From assembly GCF_900101095.1 (NCBI RefSeq), contig NZ_FNFM01000012.1, forward strand, positions 124,001 through 188,000: 64,000 nt of DNA. Direction: 5' to 3'. A program made the translations under genes and the position numbers. This DNA is from Actinopolyspora mzabensis. Its GTDB lineage: Bacteria > Actinomycetota > Actinomycetes > Mycobacteriales > Pseudonocardiaceae. Positions 36,418 through 44,198 of the stretch are shown one piece after another. Each line of letters opens with the position of its first letter. Positions within the stretch are counted from its first letter, which is position 1. Under the pieces are notes generated by a model. The model was not told where the DNA came from. It searched no databases and worked only from the letters and a program-made list of their open reading frames with translations.

Positions 36418-37464
36418 TCAATCGAGTTCGCGAATCCGCTGTGTGGCAGCGTCGCCCTCCCATCCGGCGAGAGCACGGTGGTCCGCCGCCCACTCGGCGC
36501 GGGTCCAAGCTTCCGGCATGGCTTCCAAGGATTCCCTCGCGGTCTGGCGGGCTTGCTCGGCGTCTCCGAGGGCGTGGAGCACGAACCCTTTGTGCCCGTT
36601 GAGGACAGGGAATATGTGCCAGTACGAACCGTCCGGTAGTTCTTGGGGATCGGGAGCGTTCTCGATCAGGCGATCGGCTTGGGTGAGCATCCGTGTGGCG
36701 GTATGGGCATCCCCGTCGTAGGCCGCGATCTCGGCGCCCTGCAAGTGCCCGTACGCGCGTAGTCCCGGATCGACCCGGCTGTCACGCATCGCCGCTCGGT
36801 TGAGGTTGGCCGCCTGGCCGTAGTTACCGAGCAGCAGCGCGCGATACGCGGCGAAGCTCAGCGCGGTGGCGAGCCGTTGCGGGTCGTCGGCTTCCAGCGC
36901 CAGCCGCGCCGCACGGTCCAAGTGGGATTGCGCGTCGCCGTATTCGTCCCGTGCGATCTTGAGCCAGCCGAGATACTGGCTGATCTCCGAGGCCAGTCCC
37001 ACCGCCTCGGCCGTGTGCTTGGACTCGTCGGCTAGGTAGTTCACGAGCTCGGCGTGGGCCGCGACGCTGGGCAGCACGGCAGTCGGGGACGTTTCGTCTT
37101 CGAGCCTGCGCACGGTCGAGAGCATGTCGGCTGCTTGGGACAGGGCCGTGGTGTCGGCCCTGCGGGGATGCTGTGCGGCCCGGCGAAGCCGCTCGGTGCG
37201 TGGGTCGAGTGCGAACCCGAGGTCGCGATCGGATGCTTGCAGAACCGCGCGGAAGGCCGTCCGGTAGTCCCGTCCCGGCCGTTGAACCTGCCCGCGCTCA
37301 AGCCTGCCGAGATAATGCCGGTCCAGCGCCCCCGGCCTGCCGGTGTTGTCGAGTAGCCACGCGTTGACCCGTTCGGCCAACTCGGCACGGCTCATGTGCT
37401 CACCGGGCACGCGAGCAGATTCCGCCGCGTGCCGTGCGGCCTTGAGGTGATCGTTGCCGACCAT
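36418..37464 (-). CDS. XRE-family regulator with TPR-like region
   Basis: A 348-residue protein, start set at ATG 37464 (MVGNDHLKAARHAAESA), since upstream codons overlap an oppositely oriented repeat. The N-terminal 90 residues form a helix-turn-helix of the actinomycete type (LDRHYLGRLERGQVQRPG). The remainder is helical repeats with TPR-like periodicity (AQSHLDRAARLALEADD; LGDAEQARQTARESLEAM). Such proteins are common in Streptomyces and Pseudonocardiaceae as putative signal-responsive regulators. It belongs to a duplicated locus with the XRE/DUF397 genes to its right. Confidence 0.75.
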   Translation of the reverse strand: MVGNDHLKAARHAAESARVPGEHMSRAELAERVNAWLLDNTGRPGALDRHYLGRLERGQVQRPGRDYRTAFRAVLQASDRDLGFALDPRTERLRRAAQHPRRADTTALSQAADMLSTVRRLEDETSPTAVLPSVAAHAELVNYLADESKHTAEAVGLASEISQYLGWLKIARDEYGDAQSHLDRAARLALEADDPQRLATALSFAAYRALLLGNYGQAANLNRAAMRDSRVDPGLRAYGHLQGAEIAAYDGDAHTATRMLTQADRLIENAPDPQELPDGSYWHIFPVLNGHKGFVLHALGDAEQARQTARESLEAMPEAWTRAEWAADHRALAGWEGDAATQRIRELD

Positions 37465-37504
37465 GCTCGCCAGTCTGCCACCGAGCTGGAGAAGGTGAAC
37501 GAGT

Positions 37505-37713
37505 GTGGAACCCGTGGAACGACAGCACTGCTGGCTGCCCGTATCGGAACGGACTGGTTTCAAGCCTTCGCTTGCTCGGACTGCACCGAATTCCGGATCA
37601 CCGAGTATTCGGGCACCGGCAGCGCTGCGGGAAGCGATAACGAAAGCACACCACAAACCGCAGCGACCACGCGGGACTTCCCCGCGTCACTGGACTCAGC
37701 ACTGCTGCTGTGA
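37505..37713 (+). pseudogene. Deleted copy of the Cys-pair protein gene at 39316
   Basis: The first about 50 bp (from GTG 37505) match the start of the gene at 39316 (ERQH.WLPV..RTGF), then the sequence jumps to its SDCTE segment. The junction is consistent with a deletion between two copies of gactggtt-like sequence, and the downstream part is out of frame with the start. The preceding 25 bp (accgagctggagaaggtgaa) are also shared with 39290-39315. It is a degraded duplicate. Confidence 0.6.
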
Positions 37714-37860
37714 ATCTCGCCAGATACGAAGCAGCGTGAGTTCCCTGGTCACGAGTAGGAGACTCTTCTTCGCTCGTCACCGAGTGTGCACATACGAAAA
37801 CACCCCCGGAACGAATCCGAGGGTGCGAAACTGTTCGGCTGTTGGTCAGTCGAACCGGCT
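37693..37860. repeat. Second copy of the terminator module (first copy 36247-36420)
   Basis: Shared blocks in the same order as the first copy: gactcagcactgct, a variable hairpin, ccctggtcacga, gactctt, a cacccccggaacgaatccga hairpin, and cagtcgaaccgg at the 3' end of the leftward gene. The + strand terminator has lost perfect pairing here. Confidence 0.75.
37801..37825 (-). terminator. Terminator of the DUF397 gene (leftward)
   Basis: Stem with TTCG loop read leftward (cacc..ccgg / ccga..ggtg) followed by four Ts; homologous to the terminator at 36350-36382. Confidence 0.75.
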
Positions 37861-38040
37861 GGTCTTCACAGCGTCGAGGAAGGCCGACCACTGCGAGCCG
37901 GTAGCGGTGAAGTACCCGGCAGCACGGTCCTTCGTGTCGCGCACGCCGATGGTGTTGGTGGTCACCGCGACTTCGACACAGTTGTTCGCGCCCTGCGAGC
38001 GGCTGGACTTCCGCCAGGTCACACCGGTCAGATCAGCCAT
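37846..38040 (-). CDS. DUF397 protein
   Basis: A 64-residue DUF397 protein (GVTWRKSSRSQGANNCVEVA, then VGVRDTKDR-like segment and W-x-x-F-L-D-A-V-K). DUF397 proteins accompany XRE/DUF5753 regulators in Streptomyces and relatives, where pairs of this kind affect development and resemble toxin-antitoxin arrangements. It lies 6 bp downstream of the XRE gene and is cotranscribed with it. Confidence 0.9.
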   Translation of the reverse strand: MADLTGVTWRKSSRSQGANNCVEVAVTTNTIGVRDTKDRAAGYFTATGSQWSAFLDAVKTSRFD

Positions 38041-38046
38041 GTTTAC

Positions 38047-38901
38047 CTACTCCGTGGTCTGGTGTCGCAGCTCCTTGATTCGGCGGTCCAGCATCGTCGC
38101 CGTCTCGCGCTCGGACGCCGCCGCCGCGCGCAGCCTATCGAATGCCTGCTTGTAAGCGTCCGTGTGGGCGGGACGGTCGATATAATCGGCTGACGTAAGT
38201 GCTTCCGTGTACACGTAGGTAGCTTCGGGCTCTTCCAGGGTGAGCAGCACCCAGCCGGTACCGAGCGCGACATGCTCGCCGGTCGTGAACGGGATGATCT
38301 GGATCGTGACGTTGGAGCGTTTCGCCATCTTGCGCAGGTGCTGCAGCTGGTCACGCAACACCTGGTAGTCACCGATCTGCCGGTACAGCACGGCTTCACC
38401 GAGGACCACCCAGATTCGCGGGCCTTCGTCCTGAAGCGCCCGATCGGCCCGCATCATCCGCTCCGCCACACCCGGTTCGGGGTCCACGGACTCATCCAGG
38501 GGATTGGACAGTACGGCTCGTGCGTAGTGCTCGGTCTGCAAGATCGCGGGAATGACCTCGGGATCATAGACTTTGATCTCCGCCGAGGCACCTTCCAGGG
38601 CCAGAAACGTGTTCGCCCAGTCTGGGACCGTCGATGGCCGATCACGGCGTCGTGCTTCCTTGCCGAGCGCTCGCAGTCGTTCGGCTTGCTCCTGGTCGTC
38701 CGCCACGCCGTACATCTCAAGCATGACTTCGATCTCGGCCGCGCTGGCGGTCAGGTCGCCGCGCTCCACTTTGGTCAGCTTGCCCGAATACCAGTCGAGC
38801 CGTTCGGAAATCTTGGGTGGCGACACCCCTGCCGCGTTGCGCAGGTTTCGCAGGATCAAGCCAACTTGGACACGGCGCACTGCGGGTGGCGTATTGCTCA
38901 T
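38047..38901 (-). CDS. XRE-family regulator with DUF5753 (WhiJ-like)
   Basis: A 284-residue protein beginning at ATG 38901. The N-terminal helix-turn-helix (about 12-75: VGLILRNLRNAAGVSPPKI, LDWYSGKLTKVERGD) is followed by a DUF5753 domain (about 95-280: EVIPAILQTEHYARAVL, and later IQIIPFTTGEH). This is the WhiJ-type architecture. The 90-bp region to the right is shared with a divergently transcribed pair of small genes, and this regulator probably controls both directions. Confidence 0.92.
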   Translation of the reverse strand: MSNTPPAVRRVQVGLILRNLRNAAGVSPPKISERLDWYSGKLTKVERGDLTASAAEIEVMLEMYGVADDQEQAERLRALGKEARRRDRPSTVPDWANTFLALEGASAEIKVYDPEVIPAILQTEHYARAVLSNPLDESVDPEPGVAERMMRADRALQDEGPRIWVVLGEAVLYRQIGDYQVLRDQLQHLRKMAKRSNVTIQIIPFTTGEHVALGTGWVLLTLEEPEATYVYTEALTSADYIDRPAHTDAYKQAFDRLRAAAASERETATMLDRRIKELRHQTTE

Positions 38902-38991
38902 GCAAGGAAGACTATCGCGCAACTTCGCCAGACAAGATCCCCTGATTGAGGGATCGTCAATTGCAATTGCAGTTGGCTATGTTTCTAGTTG

Positions 38992-39309
38992 ATGAGCGCG
39001 CTAAGCAGCTTGCAGGCAGGCCGCGATCTGGGTCGGGCTGCCGTGGAACGGGGGAGCTCTGTGGAGATCAGTGCGGAGACGGAGCGCATCGCGGTGTACT
39101 GGTTCACCCCGGAAGGAGATCGCTACCAGCACGCCACGTTGGACGTGTTGCCGACCGAGGGCGGCGGTGTGAGCACGCTCGGCGGGCACGACTACGCCGA
39201 AGCTCCCCCGGCCGAAGACCGGCGCATGAACCATATTCGGCCGTTCTGCGAGGACTGCTTCAACGAATACCTGCGGCTGGACCGTGGACAACCGAGCTGG
39301 AAAAGGTGA
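38992..39309 (+). CDS. Small hypothetical protein divergent from the XRE gene
   Basis: A 105-residue protein beginning at ATG 38992 (a TTG three bases earlier is possible). It has a beta-rich middle (SAETERIAVYWFTPEGDRYQ) and a C-terminal FCEDCFNEYL Cys pair that may bind metal. It is the first gene of a rightward set facing the XRE/DUF397 pair, an arrangement frequently found in this type of locus. No family recognised. Confidence 0.6.
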   Translation: MSALSSLQAGRDLGRAAVERGSSVEISAETERIAVYWFTPEGDRYQHATLDVLPTEGGGVSTLGGHDYAEAPPAEDRRMNHIRPFCEDCFNEYLRLDRGQPSWKR

Positions 39310-39315
39310 ACGAGC

Positions 39316-39636
39316 GTGGAAACCACCGAACGACAGCACTACTGGCTGCCCGTGCCGGACCGGACCGGGTTCAAATGGCACCGGCACGCCTTCCGAGGCA
39401 AACACTGGGACGGCCGACCGAGCGACACCTCGGTGTGCGGCAAGCCCTGCGCCATGGCCAAACCCAGCGAACTCGACTGGTTCCAATCCCCCACCTGCCC
39501 GGACTGCACCGAACTCCTGATCGCCAAACAGTCAGACACCGGAAGTACCGTACAGCCGCGCACCGCGAGCCCCGAGCAGTCGGACACCACGAGCGCCGAA
39601 CAACCGAACACCGGCAGCGCCGAGGGGGAACACTGA
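39316..39636 (+). CDS. Small hypothetical protein with Cys pairs
   Basis: A 106-residue protein from GTG 39316, 6 bp after the preceding stop. The N-terminal half has conserved aromatic residues (ERQHYWLPVPDRTGF), then CGKPC and SPTCPDCTELL, four Cys in CxxxC/CxxC pairs typical of a small zinc-binding domain. The last 40 residues are a low-complexity Ser/Thr/Gln/Pro tail. A deleted duplicate lies at 37505. Function unknown. Confidence 0.6.
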   Translation: METTERQHYWLPVPDRTGFKWHRHAFRGKHWDGRPSDTSVCGKPCAMAKPSELDWFQSPTCPDCTELLIAKQSDTGSTVQPRTASPEQSDTTSAEQPNTGSAEGEH

Positions 39637-39776
39637 CAAGACTGCACCGCGGGCCGAACCGCTTACGCGGCTACGTCCCCGCGTTCTCCGGCGAGCTGCA
39701 CGAACCACCGAGAAAACGAACCACGGTGCCGCACTCGATCCTCGAACGAGTACTCGACGGGCTCCACAAACTCTGA
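39633..39776 (+). CDS. Possible 47-residue basic protein
   Basis: An in-frame stretch (TRLHRGPNRLRGYVPAFSG, then PPRKRTTVPHSILERVLDG) has good codon composition. No ATG or GTG is available; it would need CTG 39633, overlapping the preceding stop (CTGA). It may instead be the product of reinitiation or a relic. Confidence 0.35.
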   Translation: MTRLHRGPNRLRGYVPAFSGELHEPPRKRTTVPHSILERVLDGLHKL

Positions 39777-39918
39777 GAACGCCCGCGGGGAAACGAGCAC
39801 GCGACAAGCGAGCGTCCTCGTCACCCTGGACACAGCGACCGAACCAGCGGGTAAGGCCTCGTCTTGCCCGCTGTGAATCAGCTGTCGGCCATCGCGGTTT
39901 TCCAATGGTTCCCCGGTT

Positions 39919-40340
39919 GTGCCGATTCGATACTGCTCTCGGAGCGCGATCACCGACAACCTTCAGCAGCCCGGAACCAGGCCGCCGTCCGGCTTTCCTG
40001 GCGAGCCGCAGATGACACCCCGCTCGGGAACCGCGTGGACGCGTACAGCGGAGAGCCCCTCGCTCCGAGGACGGGGCTGGTGCCGACTATCGGATCTTGG
40101 CCCGGATCGGATGTGGGTATCGTTCAACTCGAAACCGCCGCTGGAGGACCTCCACCTGGCCAGCGACATCGACGCCGGACGCTACCACGATCGGTTCACA
40201 GCGCGCTCCCCCTCGAACAGGCCCGCATCGCCGTCCGAGAGTTCTGCCGCACAGGCGGCGCACGACCGCAGTCGGTGACCTGGGTACGCGGCGATTTCAC
40301 CGGTGCCATCCTGCAACCGTTGCCGGACGTCGTCGCCTAG
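39919..40340 (+). pseudogene. Imm1-like immunity protein remnant, frameshifted
   Basis: One frame up to about 40195 encodes RMWVSFNSKPPLEDLHLASD and IDAGRYHDRFT; the next frame continues with LPLEQARIAVREFCRTGGAR and PQSVTWV, resembling the C-terminal end of Imm1-family immunity proteins of polymorphic toxin systems. A shift of reading frame near 40190-40205 breaks the gene, and no clear start is visible. Assignment rests on by-eye resemblance. Confidence 0.45.
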
Positions 40341-40555
40341 GTTTGTCGAGTGGTGCTGGTGGTCAGTGTTCGGAGGAGTTCGCGGGCGGTGCAGGCCCTG
40401 TACTCCCGAAGCCGTCCACCGGATACCCGGGAGGCCTGTGCGCGCCGCGCCTCCTCGGACAGATCCACCCGTACCGGCGCCGCTCGGTAGCAGGCGAGCA
40501 CGTCCGCAGTACGCGAGTGCGACAACCTGCCGTGTTCGGCGTGCGAAGCGGGCAT
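40337..40555 (-). CDS. Doubtful small ORF
   Basis: A 72-residue Arg/Ala-rich ORF from ATG 40555 (ADVLACYRAAPVRVDLSEEA, ARRAQASRVSGGRLREYRAC). Composition is compatible with a short helical protein, but no ribosome site or family is visible, and it overlaps the end of the Imm1-like remnant by a few bases. Confidence 0.3.
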   Translation of the reverse strand: MPASHAEHGRLSHSRTADVLACYRAAPVRVDLSEEARRAQASRVSGGRLREYRACTARELLRTLTTSTTRQT

Positions 40556-40661
40556 CCAAATCTGCCTGATATCGGAAGTATCGTCAGTGCACCGGAGCCC
40601 GCGGACCGCGGGCTCCGGTGGCACCGGTCTTGCTGCCGTGATGCCTTCAGTGGTTCGCCAC

Positions 40662-41474
40662 TTACGATCGGCTCGCGGTGAGCAGCAGCGGGGTGGTGAC
40701 GCCGTGCTGGGCGCTGAGGTCGGTGAGGAAGCCGCCCAGCCAGCCGAGGACATCCAGCGACCATTCGGCGAGTGTCCCGTGAAAGGTCGCCCGATGAAGA
40801 GGTGGCCCGTTCCAGAAGCTGCCCTCGAACGGAGGCTGGATCGCCAGCGGGTCGTGCTCGGCCGGGGAACGCGACTCGCACACGAACACGTTTTGATCCA
40901 GCCGATCGATCTGCTCCTGTAGGTGCGGCGCCGCCGATGACAGCGACGAAGCCTGACCACTGTCCAGCGTGACTCGCACCGGCGTCCTGGACTGCGGATC
41001 ACTGTCGCCGAACCATTCGGCGGTGAGCAGCGACGGAATCGGAGCGTAGGCCGGACGCGAGGAGGCGTCGAGGCCGTGGACGGGCAGCAAGATCTGTACT
41101 GCTTGCAGGCTTAGGACGCCGAGCCGTGTAGCCACGTCACCGGCGCAGCGCAAGAACGGCTGCACCGGCATCGGTCGTTCGCCGCCCACCGGTTCCATCT
41201 CTACCTGAAACCACGCGGCCAGTGGTATCTTCGGAGCAGCAAGCGGGTGATCACACCCCGCATCGTTCATGCCCCACAAGCCTCCAGCGGTCTCGTCGAT
41301 CCACCCCATGGCAACCGACCTGTCGTGGAAAACGACATACGCGTCCCGGTCAGAGTTCGGGTCCCTCCACGGATGCGGCTCCAGTTCGCCGTACAGCGCC
41401 GCGAACATGGTGGCTGCGGAGCCGTAGGCACCAGGAGCCACTCCAGGGCGAGCTTCCTCGCGGTTGCCTGTCAA
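40662..41474 (-). CDS. Hypothetical protein
   Basis: A 270-residue protein probably started by TTG 41474 (GAGGGGAGCCGA precedes). It contains SAATMFAALYGELEPHPWRD, a DAYVVFHDRSVAMGWIDE strand pair and a C-terminal FHGTLAEWSLDVLGWLGGFL segment. No known domain recognised; no signal peptide. It is followed on the same strand by small doubtful ORFs and preceded by a frameshifted secreted-protein gene, so it lies in a region of decay but itself looks intact. Confidence 0.6.
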   Translation of the reverse strand: MTGNREEARPGVAPGAYGSAATMFAALYGELEPHPWRDPNSDRDAYVVFHDRSVAMGWIDETAGGLWGMNDAGCDHPLAAPKIPLAAWFQVEMEPVGGERPMPVQPFLRCAGDVATRLGVLSLQAVQILLPVHGLDASSRPAYAPIPSLLTAEWFGDSDPQSRTPVRVTLDSGQASSLSSAAPHLQEQIDRLDQNVFVCESRSPAEHDPLAIQPPFEGSFWNGPPLHRATFHGTLAEWSLDVLGWLGGFLTDLSAQHGVTTPLLLTASRS

Positions 41475-41486
41475 TCGGCTCCCCTC

Positions 41487-42060
41487 TCAGAACTTTCGGC
41501 ACGCCACATCGCGCGTCATGTAGCGTATCCCTCCGTCGTCGATTTCCCAGTTGACATCGACATCGACGTGAACGCGCCACGTGGTCGTCGCCGTGCTGGG
41601 CAATTCTTACGTACGGGGACACGCCTGGCACTTCCACCGCCGGGTTTGAGGTTGCCGTCTGTGTTGCATGCTTTCCGTCGCCACGTGCCGTCCGTGTAGT
41701 ACTCGTACAGGCACGCCTTCACCGTCGCCGTGCCGTTGCTGCAAGTACCCTTCTTCCACCAGCCGTGAGCCGACACAGCAGCCCCGGTCGATGAGCGATG
41801 CGGATAATCGGCTCCGGTATAGGGTGCGCAGCCGGCTACCTTGGCACCGTCCCTTTCGGCTCTCGTGGGGGTTTCTGCTTCCTGCCAGGACTTCAACATG
41901 CCACTGGTGAGGGTGCTGGATGGTGCGATGGCGGGGACGGCGTCAGGATCGGGTGATTGGCCGGGCTCAAGTCCCAGGATCTTCGGGGGCACGGGGCCAG
42001 GCTCGTCGCTGCTACCTGTCGCCGCATCAGACACCTGGTGCTGGTGCCACAAGCACACGC
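41487..42060 (-). pseudogene. Frameshifted secreted-type small protein gene
   Basis: A leftward frame encodes PVPPKILGLEPGQSPDPDAV and then TGAAVSAHGWWKKGTCSNGT, ACLYEYYTDGTWRRKACNTDG, KPGGGSARRV. After about 41600 the sensible continuation (WRVHVDVDVNWEIDDGGIRY, TRDVACRKF, stop at 41487) is in another frame, consistent with loss of one base near 41600. Cys-rich, surface-type composition; no convincing start codon or signal peptide. Boundaries on the right are approximate. Confidence 0.5.
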
Positions 42061-43174
42061 TGCTTTTGGTGCGTGATCGAACCTCCCAAGATACACGGAC
42101 TGCCCGTGAGGTGGCGCAACTCAAGTGGGCACCCAGCCCCAGCCAGCTCTGCCAGTGCTGCAGAGATCCCCAGCCCGCCCCTGGAAGCCGCGAGATCACC
42201 ATCCACTGATCGTGTGCGATCAACCCGCACAGCGCGTCGATCAATAACGGTGGTGATGTCTCTTGCTCGGCCGACATCGAGCTAAGAGCAGGGCTCCTGC
42301 GACAGCAGCACAGGGCCGCCGACACAATCCGCTGACCAGCGGTAACGGTGCTTGATCGGAGAGGCTGTCCCGCGCTAGTTGGACGAGGGGGATACCTGAC
42401 GATCGTGTCGACCAATTGCGCCGAGACGGTTCCCGGACTGCTCGGGCAGCTCCCCGCACGTGATCGGTAGCTTCGATCTCCCGGGCGGGCACGAACGGCC
42501 GGGAGACTCGACGCGAGTCTGTGCAGGCGACCGAAGCCTCGGGGCACCGCCCCACCGCACGGCCGATGCCCTCGGGGCAGGCCGGGCGGTGGACGGCCAG
42601 CTGCCGAATCTTCGGGCTCGACGGCACCGGTTCAGACCGTGAGTCCGGTGCCGATGGCAGCGAATTCCGGCGGTGCTCGTTCCGGTAGCCGTTCCGATCA
42701 GATCGGATCACCGAACGAAGCGCACAACGCACCCGCACGCAACCGACGAATGCGTTCCCCGACCGGTGTACCACGAGAGGCACAATGCACCGCCTTTCGG
42801 TACCAAATTCACTCTTTTACGAGATTCGGCCTAGCACTGGAAGCCGAAATCTTCGCGAAGAGTCACAGATCATACTGTGCAAAACACGAACGGAGAACGA
42901 CATTTCAGGCGAGCCTCGCAGTGAAACTTCCCGATTATCTATAATCTCTTTCGACTTCGAGCGTGCGCACTACGACGTGGTCCCACCATGCGTGCAAGCA
43001 ACACTCGGTGGTGAATTCCACGAGACCTGATCGGCGGCTGGTGGCAACGAGGCGGGACGAGCAACATGAAATATCTCTACTGCGCGACGGTAGAGCACCG
43101 CGAGCCGAAAGAGATCAAAGACAGCGTCGGAACTCGACCACATAGAATCGCTTACAACGAGGGAGTTGCCGCAA
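42061..43174. other. Stretch without a supported gene
   Basis: About 1.1 kb whose open frames look random on both strands. GC falls noticeably from about 42780 to 43165, ending in the leader of the next secreted-protein gene. Possibly decayed genes or insertion scars; no transposase motif was recognised. Confidence 0.45.
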
Positions 43175-43666
43175 TTGTCGAAACGTCTATCAATCCTGAT
43201 CGCGACGGTAGCCGCACTCGTGCTGTCCGTTGGCACGGTGTCCGCGTCCGCGACACCGGCACCGCAGCGCGACTTGGCAGTACCCGAACGCCCAGTGACC
43301 GCGGCGTCGGTCGAGGCAACACCGGGATTCGACAGTATGACCACGAAGGTGCACAAAGCGGCCCCGGGGGTCTGGTGCATCGATATGGGCTACAAGGGAG
43401 AGTACAGCGGTACGGGTTGTTTCAGGAACCACGGCGACCATGTGACCGCCTACGACGGCTACGCGGACGGCAAGCACATCAGAACGGACTGGCACACCGA
43501 CTACGGTCGGGATGGAGCATGCACCGATGGTGGGGACGCCGGTGGCGACGACTGCAACTACGACATGCGGGAGAACGGCTACCTGAAGTTCCAAGTGGAA
43601 CTCCGGAACGGAAGCAAGCTGGTCCATGAAACCGGTTGGTACGGCTACCACCCGATCGGGCAGTGA
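43175..43666 (+). CDS. Secreted small hypothetical protein
   Basis: A 163-residue protein probably started by TTG 43175 (GAGGGAG lies 9 nt upstream; TTG 43166 is too close to it). The N-terminus is a signal peptide (SKRLSILIATVAALVLSVG, cleavage near ASA). The mature part is beta-rich with four Cys, including GVWCIDMGYKGEYSGTGCF and DGGDAGGDDCNYDM; the last is Asp-rich and could bind Ca2+. No family recognised. A 17-bp hairpin directly follows the stop. Confidence 0.65.
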   Translation: MSKRLSILIATVAALVLSVGTVSASATPAPQRDLAVPERPVTAASVEATPGFDSMTTKVHKAAPGVWCIDMGYKGEYSGTGCFRNHGDHVTAYDGYADGKHIRTDWHTDYGRDGACTDGGDAGGDDCNYDMRENGYLKFQVELRNGSKLVHETGWYGYHPIGQ

Positions 43667-43678
43667 AGCGGGAGGCCA

Positions 43679-43723
43679 GTACAGCGCGGTAGGCGTCCCG
43701 GCGGGGCGCCTACCGCGCTGTAC
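43679..43723 (+). terminator. Perfect 17-bp hairpin terminator
   Basis: gtacagcgcggtaggcg and cgcctaccgcgctgtac pair perfectly around an 11-nt loop, 13 nt after the stop of the secreted protein gene. No T-tract. Confidence 0.8.
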
Positions 43724-43885
43724 CGTAGCTCATCTCTGCTCCCGTATCCAGCAGCGGAAGCGAGCTGCTGGTTCGACCGAGTTCGGCGTGGCCTGGAGGC
43801 GGTCGCCCCGAGTTTTCCTCCGCTGTGAGTCCCGGTTCGACGATCTCCGCCGAACCGGGACAAGGCAATCGTCTACCTTGGACAC

Positions 43886-44176
43886 ATGCAGCGATACGTG
43901 CCACCCGATATTCCCGTGAAGGTGTCGAGCAGGACGGCGTGGTGGCTATTCGTGACCTGCATAGTCCTCGGCGGACTGAGCGGGCTCATCGCAGCGGTGT
44001 ATCTCGCTGTGCCTTACGTGACCGGAAGAATCCCCTCGGGAAGTTTCCTGATGACCAGCTTGCTCAACACCGCCACCTTCGGGCTTCTGATATATCCTTT
44101 TTGGTCGGCCTACCGCAGGGCGCTGCGGCAGGAGGCCGAGCGGGCGGAACGGGCAGCGAACTCGACGGGCGACTGA
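43886..44176 (+). CDS. Small membrane protein
   Basis: A 96-residue protein with two predicted transmembrane helices (about 20-45, AWWLFVTCIVLGGLSGLIAA, and about 57-75) and a basic, Ala/Glu-rich C-terminal helix (YRRALRQEAERAERAA). No Shine-Dalgarno precedes the ATG, so a leaderless transcript is possible. Function unknown. Confidence 0.6.
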   Translation: MQRYVPPDIPVKVSSRTAWWLFVTCIVLGGLSGLIAAVYLAVPYVTGRIPSGSFLMTSLLNTATFGLLIYPFWSAYRRALRQEAERAERAANSTGD

Positions 44177-44198
44177 GACGGGACGGCATCGGGGAGGT

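Noticed and set aside
42241-42783. 180-codon leftward frame considered as a decayed transposase
   Set aside because: No DDE, HTH or other transposase motif and random codon composition.
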